Origin: Companilactobacillus bobalius
GTDB taxonomy: Bacteria > Bacillota > Bacilli > Lactobacillales > Lactobacillaceae
Direction of reading: 5' to 3'
Assembly (NCBI RefSeq): GCF_009764355.1
Contig: NZ_LNUA01000076.1
Location: 62,001-126,000, forward strand
Length of the DNA: 64,000 nucleotides
Positions 1 to 7,250 of this stretch are shown in pieces. Both the position numbers and the translations under genes were made by a program. The notes beneath the pieces were generated by a model, which was given only the letters and a program-made list of their open reading frames with translations, ran no database searches and had not been told where the DNA came from. Numbering within the stretch: position 1 is the stretch's first letter; the number at the start of each line of letters is the position of its first letter.

Positions 1-238
1 ATGGGTAGGCCAAATCTTGATAATATTTTCTCAAATCATCAAGGTTGTCACCTGAAGAAATAACTTGTCCGGCGTAGCGAGTATTGCCACCTTCATGACC
101 CTCGGGAGCTGAATCAGTAATTAAGACCTTAGCATTGTTGTCGGCCGCAAATCTTGCAGCAGTAGCACCAGCACCACCAAAGCCTAAGACGATTACATCA
201 TAAGTAGCATTCCAATTTAGTTTTGAATCCTCAAACAT
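1..238 (-). CDS. FAD-dependent fumarate-reductase-like flavoprotein (N-terminal part)
   Basis: Only the first 79 codons lie in the window; the gene runs off the left edge. Translation starts at 238 after a GGAGTGA ribosome-binding site. Residues about 14-28 give a Rossmann FAD-binding motif (VIVLGFGGAGATAA), followed by the charged NTRYAGQ stretch typical of the FAD-binding-2 family (fumarate, urocanate and 3-ketosteroid reductases). No signal peptide is visible, so a cytosolic reductase is expected. It is divergent from apbE, with Rex-like boxes between them, which fits a redox-regulated anaerobic electron sink. The exact acceptor (fumarate or another enoate) cannot be read from this part. 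Confidence 0.8.
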   Translation of the reverse strand, partial: MFEDSKLNWNATYDVIVLGFGGAGATAARFAADNNAKVLITDSAPEGHEGGNTRYAGQVISSGDNLDDLRKYYQDLAYP

Positions 239-294
239 ATCATTCACTCCATTTCCGTAAGGTGTTATGGTTAATATAACTCTAAATTGTGACA

Positions 295-311
295 TTGTGA
301 ACGTTTTATAA
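295..311. promoter_or_regulatory. Degenerate Rex-like operator
   Basis: TTGTGAACGTTTTATAA matches the left half of the Rex consensus (TTGTGAA-N4-TTCACAA) fully and the right half poorly. A second TTGTGA lies just upstream at 287-292. It sits between the divergent flavoprotein gene and apbE. Rex senses the NADH/NAD+ ratio in Gram-positive bacteria; control by Rex here is an inference. Confidence 0.4.
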
Positions 312-337
312 ATCTGGAATTGAAATCGAGGATGAAA

Positions 338-1267
338 ATGAGTTTAGTTAATAAGAAGTATTATGCCCTAGGAACCTTGATCAATCTGACCGTTGCGACT
401 CCAGCCGGAGAGGAAGAGTTGGATGCAGCTTACGAGTTGATTAAAAATTTTGAAGATAAATTGACCGTCAATCGTGATCAATCTGAAGTTATGTCCATCA
501 ATTATTCAGCTGGAATCAAACCAGTAGCGGTACCAACTGACACTTACGATTTAATCAAACGTGCAGTATTAGTTAGTCGTCAGCATTTAGGTTTCAATGT
601 TGCGATTGGACCATTGGTTAAGTTGTGGAAAATAGGTTTCAAAGGTGCTAACAAACCCAGTGATGCCGATATTAAAGAACGTTTACGTATCATTGACCCT
701 GAAAGGATCAAATTGGACGATGAACAGCAAACTGTCTTTTTGGAAGAAAAGGGTATGGAAATTGACCTAGGTGGAATTGCTAAAGGCTATATTGCTGATA
801 AAATCAAAGCCCTGTGGTTAAGTATGAATGTTGAAACGGGCATTATCGATTTGGGTGGTAATGTACTTTTAGTCGGTCCCAGTGTTCATGAAGATAAGAT
901 GTGGAATATCGGTGTCCAAAATCCAGTAGAAAAGCGGGATGTGTCGTTAGGTGTTTTGCATACTACGGCCAAGTCAATTGGAACGTCAGGTATTTATGAA
1001 CGTAAACTAGTTATTGATGGTCATGAATATCATCATATGTTCGATTCCAAAACGGGCTATCCTATCAAAAATAATCTTGCCAGCGTGACGATTGTTAGTG
1101 ATAAATCAATTGATGGAGAGATTTGGTCAACCGTTGGTTTCTATCAAGGTATCGAAAAAGGATTGACTTTGATTGAAAGCCAACCTGGTGTTGAAGCTAT
1201 TTTCATCACGAAAGATTTGGAATATCAGACAACTAGTGGACTACGTGACAAGTTTTTTAAAATATAA
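338..1267 (+). CDS. apbE: FAD:protein FMN transferase (ApbE)
   Basis: 309 residues. ApbE transfers FMN from FAD to a Ser/Thr of target flavoproteins through a phosphoester bond. Diagnostic segments are DLGGIAKGY at about 143-151, the STAKSIGTSGIYER region, and HHMFDSKTGYP near 235, which supplies the metal and flavin ligands. There is no lipobox or signal peptide, unlike many exported ApbE proteins, so it should act in the cytosol. I chose ATG 338 because the sequence GAGG sits 6 nt upstream; ATG 332 and TTG 320 are alternatives. Its neighbours include a flavoprotein reductase and an FMN reductase with three candidate flavinylation sites, so the substrate is probably encoded next door. Confidence 0.93.
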   Translation: MSLVNKKYYALGTLINLTVATPAGEEELDAAYELIKNFEDKLTVNRDQSEVMSINYSAGIKPVAVPTDTYDLIKRAVLVSRQHLGFNVAIGPLVKLWKIGFKGANKPSDADIKERLRIIDPERIKLDDEQQTVFLEEKGMEIDLGGIAKGYIADKIKALWLSMNVETGIIDLGGNVLLVGPSVHEDKMWNIGVQNPVEKRDVSLGVLHTTAKSIGTSGIYERKLVIDGHEYHHMFDSKTGYPIKNNLASVTIVSDKSIDGEIWSTVGFYQGIEKGLTLIESQPGVEAIFITKDLEYQTTSGLRDKFFKI

Positions 1268-1309
1268 CAATTATATATCATAACAATTCCAAAATTGTGT
1301 TGATTTATA

Positions 1310-1327
1310 TTGTGAACGAATTTACAA
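1310..1327. promoter_or_regulatory. Rex-like operator upstream of the FMN reductase pair
   Basis: TTGTGAACGAATTTACAA is an inverted repeat differing from the Rex consensus TTGTGAA-N4-TTCACAA at one position. It lies about 40 nt upstream of the first FMN reductase gene, where it could block its promoter. Confidence 0.55.
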
Positions 1328-1366
1328 TGAACATGTAAGATAATTATAAATAAGGTGATTGCTAAT

Positions 1367-1975
1367 ATGAATAAATTTATTGCAATAGTGGGATCTAATT
1401 CCAATAAGTCAACTAATCGTGAATTATTGAAGTACATGAAGAAACGTTTCCAATCAGCTGCCGAAATTGAGTTGGTTGAGATCAAGAATCTTCCAATTTA
1501 TAAGAAGAGTGCTGACAAATATGTTCCTCAAGAAGCATTAGATATTGCTACTAAAATTGAAGCCGCTGACGGTGTGATTATTGCGACACCTGAATACGAT
1601 CATTCTATTCCAGCTGCTTTATCAAGTGCACTAGCTTGGTTATCATATGGAATTCATCCATTTGTGGATAAGCCAGTTATGATTACAGGAGCTTCTTATG
1701 GATCATTAGGTTCATCACGTGCTCAAGCTCAATTGCGTCAGATTCTGGATTCACCAGAATTGAAAGCTAGAATTATGCCTAGTTCGGAGTTCCTATTGGG
1801 CCACTCATTACAAGCTTTTGATGAGAATGGTGACTTGAAGGATGAAAAGGTTATTAAGCAATTAGACGGGTTGTTCCAAGATTTCTTGGATTTCGTGAAT
1901 ATATCAAAACAATTAAATAATGCTAATGAAGTTAACAAACAAAAAGCCAAAGAATTTTCTTGGGATAAGGACTAG
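1367..1975 (+). CDS. NADPH-dependent FMN reductase family protein
   Basis: 202 residues. The flavodoxin-like fold is seen in the N-terminal [16 protein letters not shown] phosphate loop, the [26 protein letters not shown] segment (FMN-contacting loop), and [18 protein letters not shown]. This is the family that passes electrons from NAD(P)H to flavin. Start ATG 1367 follows AAGGTG at 9 nt. The downstream gene encodes a longer paralogue (about half identical by eye over the reductase domain), 12 nt away in the same operon. This copy has no flavinylation motif. Its partner is likely the adjacent paralogue or the divergent flavoprotein reductase. Confidence 0.88.
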   Translation: MNKFIAIVGSNSNKSTNRELLKYMKKRFQSAAEIELVEIKNLPIYKKSADKYVPQEALDIATKIEAADGVIIATPEYDHSIPAALSSALAWLSYGIHPFVDKPVMITGASYGSLGSSRAQAQLRQILDSPELKARIMPSSEFLLGHSLQAFDENGDLKDEKVIKQLDGLFQDFLDFVNISKQLNNANEVNKQKAKEFSWDKD

Positions 1976-1986
1976 GAGAGGTAAAT

Positions 1987-3237
1987 ATGAAATTAGTAGG
2001 TATTGCAGGTTCAATCGCTGACCAATCATACAATCGCACATTATTGAATTTCATTGCAAAGCACTGTGAGGGTGTTGTTGATATTGAAGTTTTGGATATC
2101 AATCAAGTGCCAATGTTCAGTCAAGATGACGATCAAACAAATAGTTCCGTTATTCAAAAATTAAGTAACAAGGTTAAGTCAGCTGACGGCGTTATCATTG
2201 CAACTCCTGGACATAACCATACCGTTCCAGCTGCTTTGAAGAATGTTATTGAATGGTTATCATATGAGATTCATCCTTTTGATGGCAAGCCAGTCATGAT
2301 CGTAGGAGCCTCATATCATACTCAAGGTTCATCACGTGCTCAATTACACTTGAGACAAATCTTAGAGGCACCAGGAGTTAATGCGGTTGTTTTGCCTGGT
2401 AATGAATTCCTATTAGGTAACGTTAAGACAGCTTTTGATGATAACGGTGAATTGAAGGATCAACGTACTGTTGACTTTCTTGATACAACTTTACAAAAAT
2501 TTATTAAGTTTGCGAAGGTGATTAATATGATCGATGCTGACGACTATGAAAAAGAAGATTTATCAGCTTCAGGTAAAGTAGATACAACTGTAGAAGGTGT
2601 AGATATGGATGATCCTGATTGGATAAATAAAGCTGCTGAAAAGGTTAACGCTGTAGATGGTGATACTTATGTTAAGTTGGATAGTGGTTTGTTAACTGTT
2701 AACCAGTTGAACTACATGTTGAAGACTACACCGATTGAATTGACTTACGTAGATGAAAATAATCAATTTATCTATTACAATCGTTTCTTACCAACTGAAA
2801 AGATGTTGGCTAAGAGAACACCTGCTCAAGTCGGTGATTCATTGACTGCAGTTCACCCAGGTAAAGCGCGTGTTATTAAGCATGTTAAACAAGTTATCCA
2901 CATGTTGAGAAGTGGTAAGACTGATTTAGTTTCAATGCCAGTACCTGGAGGAGATAGCGATCATCATGTTATGCATTACTACAAAGCTATGCATGATGAA
3001 GAAGGTAATTACAAAGGTGTTAATGAATGGGCTGTTGATTTGAAACCTATCGTTAATGAATACTTGAAACAAACTGGTCAAATGTTGGTTCCAGATCCAA
3101 ACGCTAAGGTTGACGCTACTTCCGGAGCTTCAGAGAAATCTGAAACATCAGTGGATGCAACTGCTAGTGCTTCTAAAGAAGAAGCAGAAGAGGTCAAACC
3201 TGAAGTTGATGCAACAAGTAGTGCTTCAAAACATTAA
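1987..3237 (+). CDS. FMN reductase - PAS-like domain fusion with three C-terminal flavinylation motifs
   Basis: 416 residues. Residues about 1-180 repeat the FMN-reductase fold of the upstream gene ([20 protein letters not shown]). Residues about 235-360 resemble the PAS_10/DUF438-type domain ([23 protein letters not shown]). The tail contains DATSGAS (376-382), DATASAS (390-396) and DATSSAS (408-414). Each fits the ApbE recognition pattern D-[AG]-x-[ST]-[GSA]-A-[TS], whose last Ser/Thr receives FMN. The tail is acidic and flexible between motifs. There is no signal peptide. With apbE two genes upstream, I infer a cytosolic carrier that moves electrons from NAD(P)H through tethered FMNs to the neighbouring flavoprotein reductase. 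The Shine-Dalgarno AGGAGAGG precedes ATG 1987. Confidence 0.85.
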   Translation: MKLVGIAGSIADQSYNRTLLNFIAKHCEGVVDIEVLDINQVPMFSQDDDQTNSSVIQKLSNKVKSADGVIIATPGHNHTVPAALKNVIEWLSYEIHPFDGKPVMIVGASYHTQGSSRAQLHLRQILEAPGVNAVVLPGNEFLLGNVKTAFDDNGELKDQRTVDFLDTTLQKFIKFAKVINMIDADDYEKEDLSASGKVDTTVEGVDMDDPDWINKAAEKVNAVDGDTYVKLDSGLLTVNQLNYMLKTTPIELTYVDENNQFIYYNRFLPTEKMLAKRTPAQVGDSLTAVHPGKARVIKHVKQVIHMLRSGKTDLVSMPVPGGDSDHHVMHYYKAMHDEEGNYKGVNEWAVDLKPIVNEYLKQTGQMLVPDPNAKVDATSGASEKSETSVDATASASKEEAEEVKPEVDATSSASKH

Positions 3238-3240
3238 ATG

Positions 3241-3274
3241 AAAATAGACTTCCTTATTGGGAGTCTATTTTTTT
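3241..3274 (+). terminator. Rho-independent terminator after the FMN reductase operon
   Basis: AAAATAGACT and AGTCTATTTT pair around a short loop and are followed by a T-run, directly after the stop codon of the fusion reductase. Confidence 0.85.
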
Positions 3275-3304
3275 ATCTATTCAGACCAATTAAGTTTTGA
3301 ACAT

Positions 3305-3616
3305 AAAAAAAGCTCATCTGAGGGGGGATGAGCTCGTTTTTGTTGTACGAATGCACAACGACATTACCAGTAGTGTCGGGGGAAAGATATGAATGCTTTA
3401 TGAGGGTTTCCAATTTCTTTTAAATATTAGATAGAGAGGGATTTGTTAATTAATTAATGAAAGCATTCAAAGTAAATTATTGTAATGGGATTTTTCTTAA
3501 TTGATTGAGGGGATCAATTAAGAATTTAAATTTGTGAGTTAACGATATGAGGATGTATCGTAACTGTTTTAAGAGTTAAAGGAAGGAATCGCATCTCATA
3601 TCTTTCCCCTTTCACA
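3305..3616 (-). ncRNA. Tandem small RNA, copy 1
   Basis: No plausible ORF. On the minus strand the copy starts after an extended -10 (TGCTATATT, near 3623-3631) and ends in a strong terminator (3305-3334: AGCTCATC stem, CCCCCC loop, T7). Between lie clear hairpins: the GTTACGATA stem at 3538-3564, CTTAATTGAT at 3496-3523, GAATGCTTT pairing across 3391-3470, and a conserved GACACTACTGGTAATGTC hairpin at 3360-3378. Most loops carry CCTC or CCCCTC, which complement a Shine-Dalgarno sequence. Two more copies follow upstream with the same layout. I do not recognise the family. By analogy with Listeria LhrC-type multicopy sRNAs it may pair with ribosome-binding sites. Confidence 0.72.
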
Positions 3617-3759
3617 GTTATAAATATAGCATATATGTTTAAACATGTTGTTTCAAAATAGAACAAATTATTTATTTGTTTTTAGGATAAAATAATGAAT
3701 TGATTGAGCAATAATAATTCGATATTGTGTTTTAAGGCCTTGAAATAAATTCTAGACAC

Positions 3760-4078
3760 AAAAAAAGCTCATCTGAGGGGGATAAGCCTGTCTTTTCGTT
3801 ACGATTATGTAACGACATTACCAGTAGTGTCAGGGGAAGGCATGAATGATTTCGATAAAATTTCCAAATTGAGGGATTTGGTATTAATAACGGAAAGCAT
3901 TCAAACTGAATTTGTAATTGGGATAACTCGTAATAAGTAAAAATTGATTGAGGGGGCAATTTTTATTCATTAGTTCGTTTAGATTTTAGATCTCGGTATG
4001 AGGATGTGTACCGTGATCCATGTATCAAAAGTAATAAAGGAGGAATCATAATTGATTCATACCATATCCCCTTTCACA
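3760..4078 (-). ncRNA. Tandem small RNA, copy 2
   Basis: Second and most diverged copy. It keeps the extended -10 (TGCTATATT, 4085-4093), the conserved hairpin core TAATGTCG plus ACTACTGG on the minus strand, a GGTACACATCCTCATACC hairpin, an AAATTGCCCCCTCAATCAAT-type hairpin, the long-range GAATGCTTTC pairing, and a terminal stem with CCCCCTC loop and T7. Sequence between stems varies while stems and C-rich loops persist, as expected for selection on structure. Confidence 0.7.
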
Positions 4079-4306
4079 GTTATAAATATAGCACATATTT
4101 TTAAACATGATTTTTCAATTATCGTAAAAATAATTGTTTGTTTTTAATATCACAATATTTATTTATTGCAATTAGAAATATGTTAATGGATAAGATTTCA
4201 TGAGGGATGGTAGTTAAATAATTTAAGTAATTAATTTAGTTTGAAATTAATAATCAATATTTATTAGAAAAGATATCTTTTTTATATTCGAATTAATAAA
4301 AAAGAA

Positions 4307-4647
4307 CAAAAAAACAGCTCATCTGGGGGGACGGGCTTGTTTTTTGTTACACACATTGGTGTAACGGCATTACCAGTAGTGTCAGGGGAAGATATGAATG
4401 CTTGTGAGGTTTCCATATTTGTCAAATAGAGAGGGATTTGTTAATTAATTAATGAAAGCATTCAAAGTAAATTATTGTAATGGGATATTACAAACGTATC
4501 TTTTGAGTAAAAATTGATTGAGGGGGGCAATTTTTATTATTGATACGAATGAACTTTACAGGTTAACGATATGAGGATGTGTATCGCAACCTTCATTAAG
4601 AGTTAAAAAAGGAAGGAATTGCATTTTCATATCTAAACCCCTTGCAC
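4307..4647 (-). ncRNA. Tandem small RNA, copy 3
   Basis: Third copy, closer to copy 1 than to copy 2. The extended -10 is TGGTATATT (4654-4662). It retains the GTTGCGATACACATCCTC hairpin, the GCCCCCCTCAAT loop, the GAATGCTTT long-range stem, the GACACTACTGGTAATG core, and a terminal hairpin with CCCCCC loop. The terminal stem here has one mismatch, but a T7 run follows. A frame of 24 codons at its 5' end is not conserved in the other copies, so a peptide function is unlikely. Confidence 0.7.
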
Positions 4648-4872
4648 ACTTATAATATACCACATGTGTTTAAACAATTAAATTCATTTTCGAAAAAAAT
4701 ATTTATTTGTTTTTAATATCACAAATTTAATCATTTATTAGATAATAGCGTTATCATAAGATTTTTGTTGATAAAAGATAATCCACAAATATGAAGGAAG
4801 TGAGGATTAAGAATTAAATTTATCTGCCGATATCAAGATATTATATAAGTGAAATATATTTTTTAAATATCT

Positions 4873-4886
4873 TGTAAACGCTTTTA
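4873..4886. promoter_or_regulatory. Catabolite-responsive element (cre) upstream of nox
   Basis: TGTAAACGCTTTTA matches the CcpA cre consensus TGWAANCGNTNWCA at 13 of 14 positions, about 50 nt upstream of the nox start. The rest of 4662-4936 is AT-rich with no ORF or RNA that I can support. Confidence 0.55.
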
Positions 4887-4936
4887 ATGTATTAGTGAAT
4901 AAATTATAATAATAAGAAAAAGGGACGGTGTCTATT

Positions 4937-6289
4937 ATGAAAGTAAGTATTGTAGGTTGTACACATGCAGGAACTTTTTCAGCAATGAACATTTTGAAGG
5001 AGCACCCAGACTGGGAAGTTTCCGTTTTTGAAAGAAATGATAATTTATCTTTTCTATCCTGTGGGATTGCACTGTGGGTAAGTGATCGTGTTTCAGACCC
5101 TAATAAGATGTTCTATGCCAGCCCCGAGGCATTAACTGATATGGGTGCACATATGTATATGCAACATGATGTAACTGATATTGACTTTGATAACAAGAAA
5201 TTGTCAGTGAAAAGTTTGGCAAATGGTGATACTTTTAGTCAACCATATGATAAGTTAGTAATCACAACTGGCTCAGCTCCAATTATTCCACCAATTCCTG
5301 GAATTAATTCAGATCGTGTTATGTTGTGCAAGAACTGGACTAATGCCAATGAATTGAAAGAAAATGCCAAAGATATTAAGAGTGCTATTGTTATTGGTGC
5401 TGGCTATATTGGTGCAGAATTAGCTGAAGGTTATGCTACTTTAGGCAAAGAAACAACCTTGATTGATGCTTTACCTGATGTTTTGGCTAAGAACCTTGAT
5501 CCGAATATGTCGGCCGTTGCTGAAAAAGATTATATCGATAATGGTGTAACTTTAGGTTTGAGTGAAAAAGTAGAGTCATTTGAAGAAACAGATCATAGTG
5601 TAATTGTTAAAACCGATAAGAATACTTACGAAGCTGACATTGCCGTTATGTGTGTTGGTTTCCGTCCTAATACAAAGATGTTCGCTGATAAATTTGAAAC
5701 TCTTCCAAATGGTGCATTAGTTGTGGATAAATATATGCACACAAGCATTCCAGATGTTTATTCAGCTGGTGACGCAGCATCTGTTCATTACAATCCAACT
5801 GGTGACAACCAATATATTCCTTTAGCAACTAACTCAGTTCGTCAAGGTATTCTAGTTGGTAAGAATATTGAAAAAGATACCGCTGAATATATGGGTACAC
5901 AAGCTAGTTCAGCTGTTGAATTGTTTGGCAGAACCTATGCAGCAAGTGGATTGACTAAGGTTCATGCTGATGCTTTGGGTAAGAATGTTGCTGAAGTTTC
6001 ACTTGAAGACAACTATCGTCCTGAGTTTATGTTATCAACAACTCCTGTTCTAATGAACTTAGTTTGGGATCCTGAGACAAGAGTAGTTCTTGGTGGTGCT
6101 TTGACAAGTAAATATGATGTATCACAATCAGCTAACTTGCTATCACTTGCTATTCAAAAGAAAGTTACAATTGATGAACTATCAATGGTTGATTTCTTGT
6201 TCCAACCAAACTTTGATAAACCAGTTAATTACGTTAGTGCTTTAGCAGGTGCTGCTGTTGAAAAAGCTGATTCAACTGTTAATGAATAA
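4937..6289 (+). CDS. nox: Water-forming NADH oxidase
   Basis: 450 residues, normal for the family. It reduces O2 to water with NADH, regenerating NAD+ and protecting against oxygen. The N-terminal FAD motif is IVGCTHAGTFSAMN; the catalytic redox Cys lies in LSFLSCGIALWV near residue 42; the NAD-binding Rossmann motif is VIGAGYIGAELAEGY near 155; the second FAD motif is VYSAGDAASV near 275; the dimerisation domain follows. Start ATG 4937 is preferred over GTG 4928 because AGGGAC lies at the right distance. It is monocistronic: a cre site precedes it and a terminator follows. Confidence 0.95.
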   Translation: MKVSIVGCTHAGTFSAMNILKEHPDWEVSVFERNDNLSFLSCGIALWVSDRVSDPNKMFYASPEALTDMGAHMYMQHDVTDIDFDNKKLSVKSLANGDTFSQPYDKLVITTGSAPIIPPIPGINSDRVMLCKNWTNANELKENAKDIKSAIVIGAGYIGAELAEGYATLGKETTLIDALPDVLAKNLDPNMSAVAEKDYIDNGVTLGLSEKVESFEETDHSVIVKTDKNTYEADIAVMCVGFRPNTKMFADKFETLPNGALVVDKYMHTSIPDVYSAGDAASVHYNPTGDNQYIPLATNSVRQGILVGKNIEKDTAEYMGTQASSAVELFGRTYAASGLTKVHADALGKNVAEVSLEDNYRPEFMLSTTPVLMNLVWDPETRVVLGGALTSKYDVSQSANLLSLAIQKKVTIDELSMVDFLFQPNFDKPVNYVSALAGAAVEKADSTVNE

Positions 6290-6300
6290 TTGAAGATTAT

Positions 6301-6328
6301 GAGGGTGGCTTTGGGGCCGCCTTTTTTT
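6301..6328 (+). terminator. Terminator of nox
   Basis: GGTGGC and GCCGCC pair (one G-T) and are followed by T7, just after the nox stop codon. Confidence 0.8.
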
Positions 6329-6363
6329 GTATAACCTGTGTGAAATCCTTGGGGGTGATGTTG

Positions 6364-6695
6364 ATGGAAGATGATGATTTTATCATGCGTCAGATTAAAT
6401 CTTTTGCTGAGTGCTTTGGAGCTGTTCTGGGAAAAGGTAAGGCGAGAAATGAAGTAGTCTTTGAACAGCAACAGAATCAAAAAGGAAGATTTATACTGAT
6501 TTGGATCAATTATTGTTGCATCGTAAATATGAAGAAGCCATTCATTATGTTTATGCACAGAAATTTGAGTTAGATATTGATAGTTATTATAGGTTGGGTA
6601 TGTGGTTATATGGTAAATTGAAGAATGTTTCTGGAGTTGATGCTGGAATGGTGAAGGAATTTTTAAAACAGATTGAAAAATGTCCTAGGCAGTAA
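6364..6695 (+). pseudogene. Frameshifted small protein, DUF6483-like
   Basis: Two adjacent frames read as one protein. 6364 onward gives MEDDDFIMRQIKSFAECFG..., and from about 6480 a different frame gives ...YTDLDQLLLHRKYEEAIHY to the stop at 6695. A single-base deletion near 6485-6492 would join them. The combined product (about 110 residues) resembles the DUF6483 family of lactobacilli, helical proteins of unknown role; this assignment is from memory and moderate. Ribosome-binding site GGGGGTG is intact. No canonical slippery heptamer is present in the zero frame, so this is a decayed gene or a sequencing error rather than programmed frameshifting. Confidence 0.6.
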
Positions 6696-6727
6696 ATAAC
6701 CATGGTTCTATGCAGAATGGTGGAAAC

Positions 6728-6843
6728 GAGCTTCGCAAGGGAACCCATTCCGGTTTGCTACAGTACTGAAATTGCCCGCATAGTGCGCGTGCGATTCCAG
6801 TACTTAGGCAAATCCTCGTGGGTTGGGCACCCTTGCTCCGCTC
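6728..6843. repeat. Long GC-rich imperfect inverted repeat (about 116 nt)
   Basis: The whole stretch folds on itself. GAGC..GCAAGGG.AACCCA pairs with TGGGTT..CCCTTGC..GCTC; then GGTTTGC with GCAAATCC; then AGTACTG with CAGTACT; then GAAATTGC with GCGATTCC. The apex is near 6782. It is far richer in GC than its surroundings and lacks a T-run, so it is not a terminator. It could be a REP/MITE-like palindromic element or a structured RNA; its strand cannot be decided. Confidence 0.65.
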
Positions 6844-6900
6844 TCTAAAATTCATAAATTATTCTTATTTTGTTAAAACTCCTTTCATAAAATCACGTTA

Positions 6901-6914
6901 CTATGTATACATAG
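6901..6914. promoter_or_regulatory. Perfect 14-bp palindrome upstream of a small membrane protein gene
   Basis: CTATGTATACATAG is perfectly self-complementary and lies 37 nt upstream of the 33-residue gene at 6951. It may be an operator; the regulator is unknown. Confidence 0.35.
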
Positions 6915-6950
6915 TCAAATATGGCTATTCAAAAAACGAGGTGAATGCTT

Positions 6951-7052
6951 ATGAAAAAACATCCGATTCTTGTTCTCACGGGTGTATCTGTCTTAGCTAC
7001 TGTTTGTACTAAGATGATCAGAAGTCACAATGAAAAAAAGTTTTTAAACTAA
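6951..7052 (+). CDS. Small membrane protein (33 aa)
   Basis: Begins MKKHPILVLTGVSVLATVCT and ends in a charged tail (RSHNEKKFLN), so it has one likely membrane segment at residues 5-20. GAGGTG precedes ATG 6951 by 8 nt. I do not recognise the family. The good start signal and hydrophobic profile make it plausible despite its size. Confidence 0.5.
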   Translation: MKKHPILVLTGVSVLATVCTKMIRSHNEKKFLN

Positions 7053-7128
7053 TTAAAAAGTACTAACATTCAAATCAAAAATACAACCATTCAAACAAAT
7101 AACTATTTAACTGACCTGAGGTAATAAT

Positions 7129-7209
7129 ATGAAAAACGATAATAACATGGGCTTGCGTAAGCAAGCCTTTTTTGTGTTCTCGACGTTAATAATTTTACTT
7201 ATTGCTTAA
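7129..7209 (+). CDS. Possible 26-aa leader or membrane peptide overlapping a terminator
   Basis: TGAGGT precedes ATG 7129. The peptide has a polar start (MKNDNNMGLRKQ) and a hydrophobic end (AFFVFSTLIILLIA). The terminator hairpin at 7149-7173 lies inside the frame, which would be odd for a plain gene but normal for a leader peptide or attenuator. It is upstream of the yfhO gene. Weak. Confidence 0.3.
   Translation: MKNDNNMGLRKQAFFVFSTLIILLIA
7149..7173 (+). terminator. Rho-independent terminator or attenuator upstream of yfhO
   Basis: GGCTTGC-gtaa-GCAAGCC followed by T6. It ends transcripts arriving from the left and lies about 80 nt before the yfhO start. Confidence 0.8.
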
Positions 7210-7250
7210 TATCTCATATTATTTTGGTAGTTAGTAAGGAGAGTTTTGAT

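Noticed and set aside
3390..3475. cre-like TGAAAGCATTCA in the sRNA units
   Set aside because: It has GC in place of the central CG of cre and is explained by the GAATGCTTT/AAAGCATTC RNA stem.
4580..4640. 24-codon peptide frame at the 5' end of sRNA copy 3
   Set aside because: Copies 1 and 2 have stops after only a few codons at the same place, so the peptide is not conserved.
6364..6695. Programmed frameshift in the DUF6483-like gene
   Set aside because: The A5 run is not in an X XXY YYZ heptamer in the zero frame, and no stimulatory structure is evident; mutation or sequence error is simpler.
6818..7012. 64-codon plus-strand frame after the long hairpin
   Set aside because: It starts within the hairpin and overlaps the better-supported 33-aa gene in another frame.
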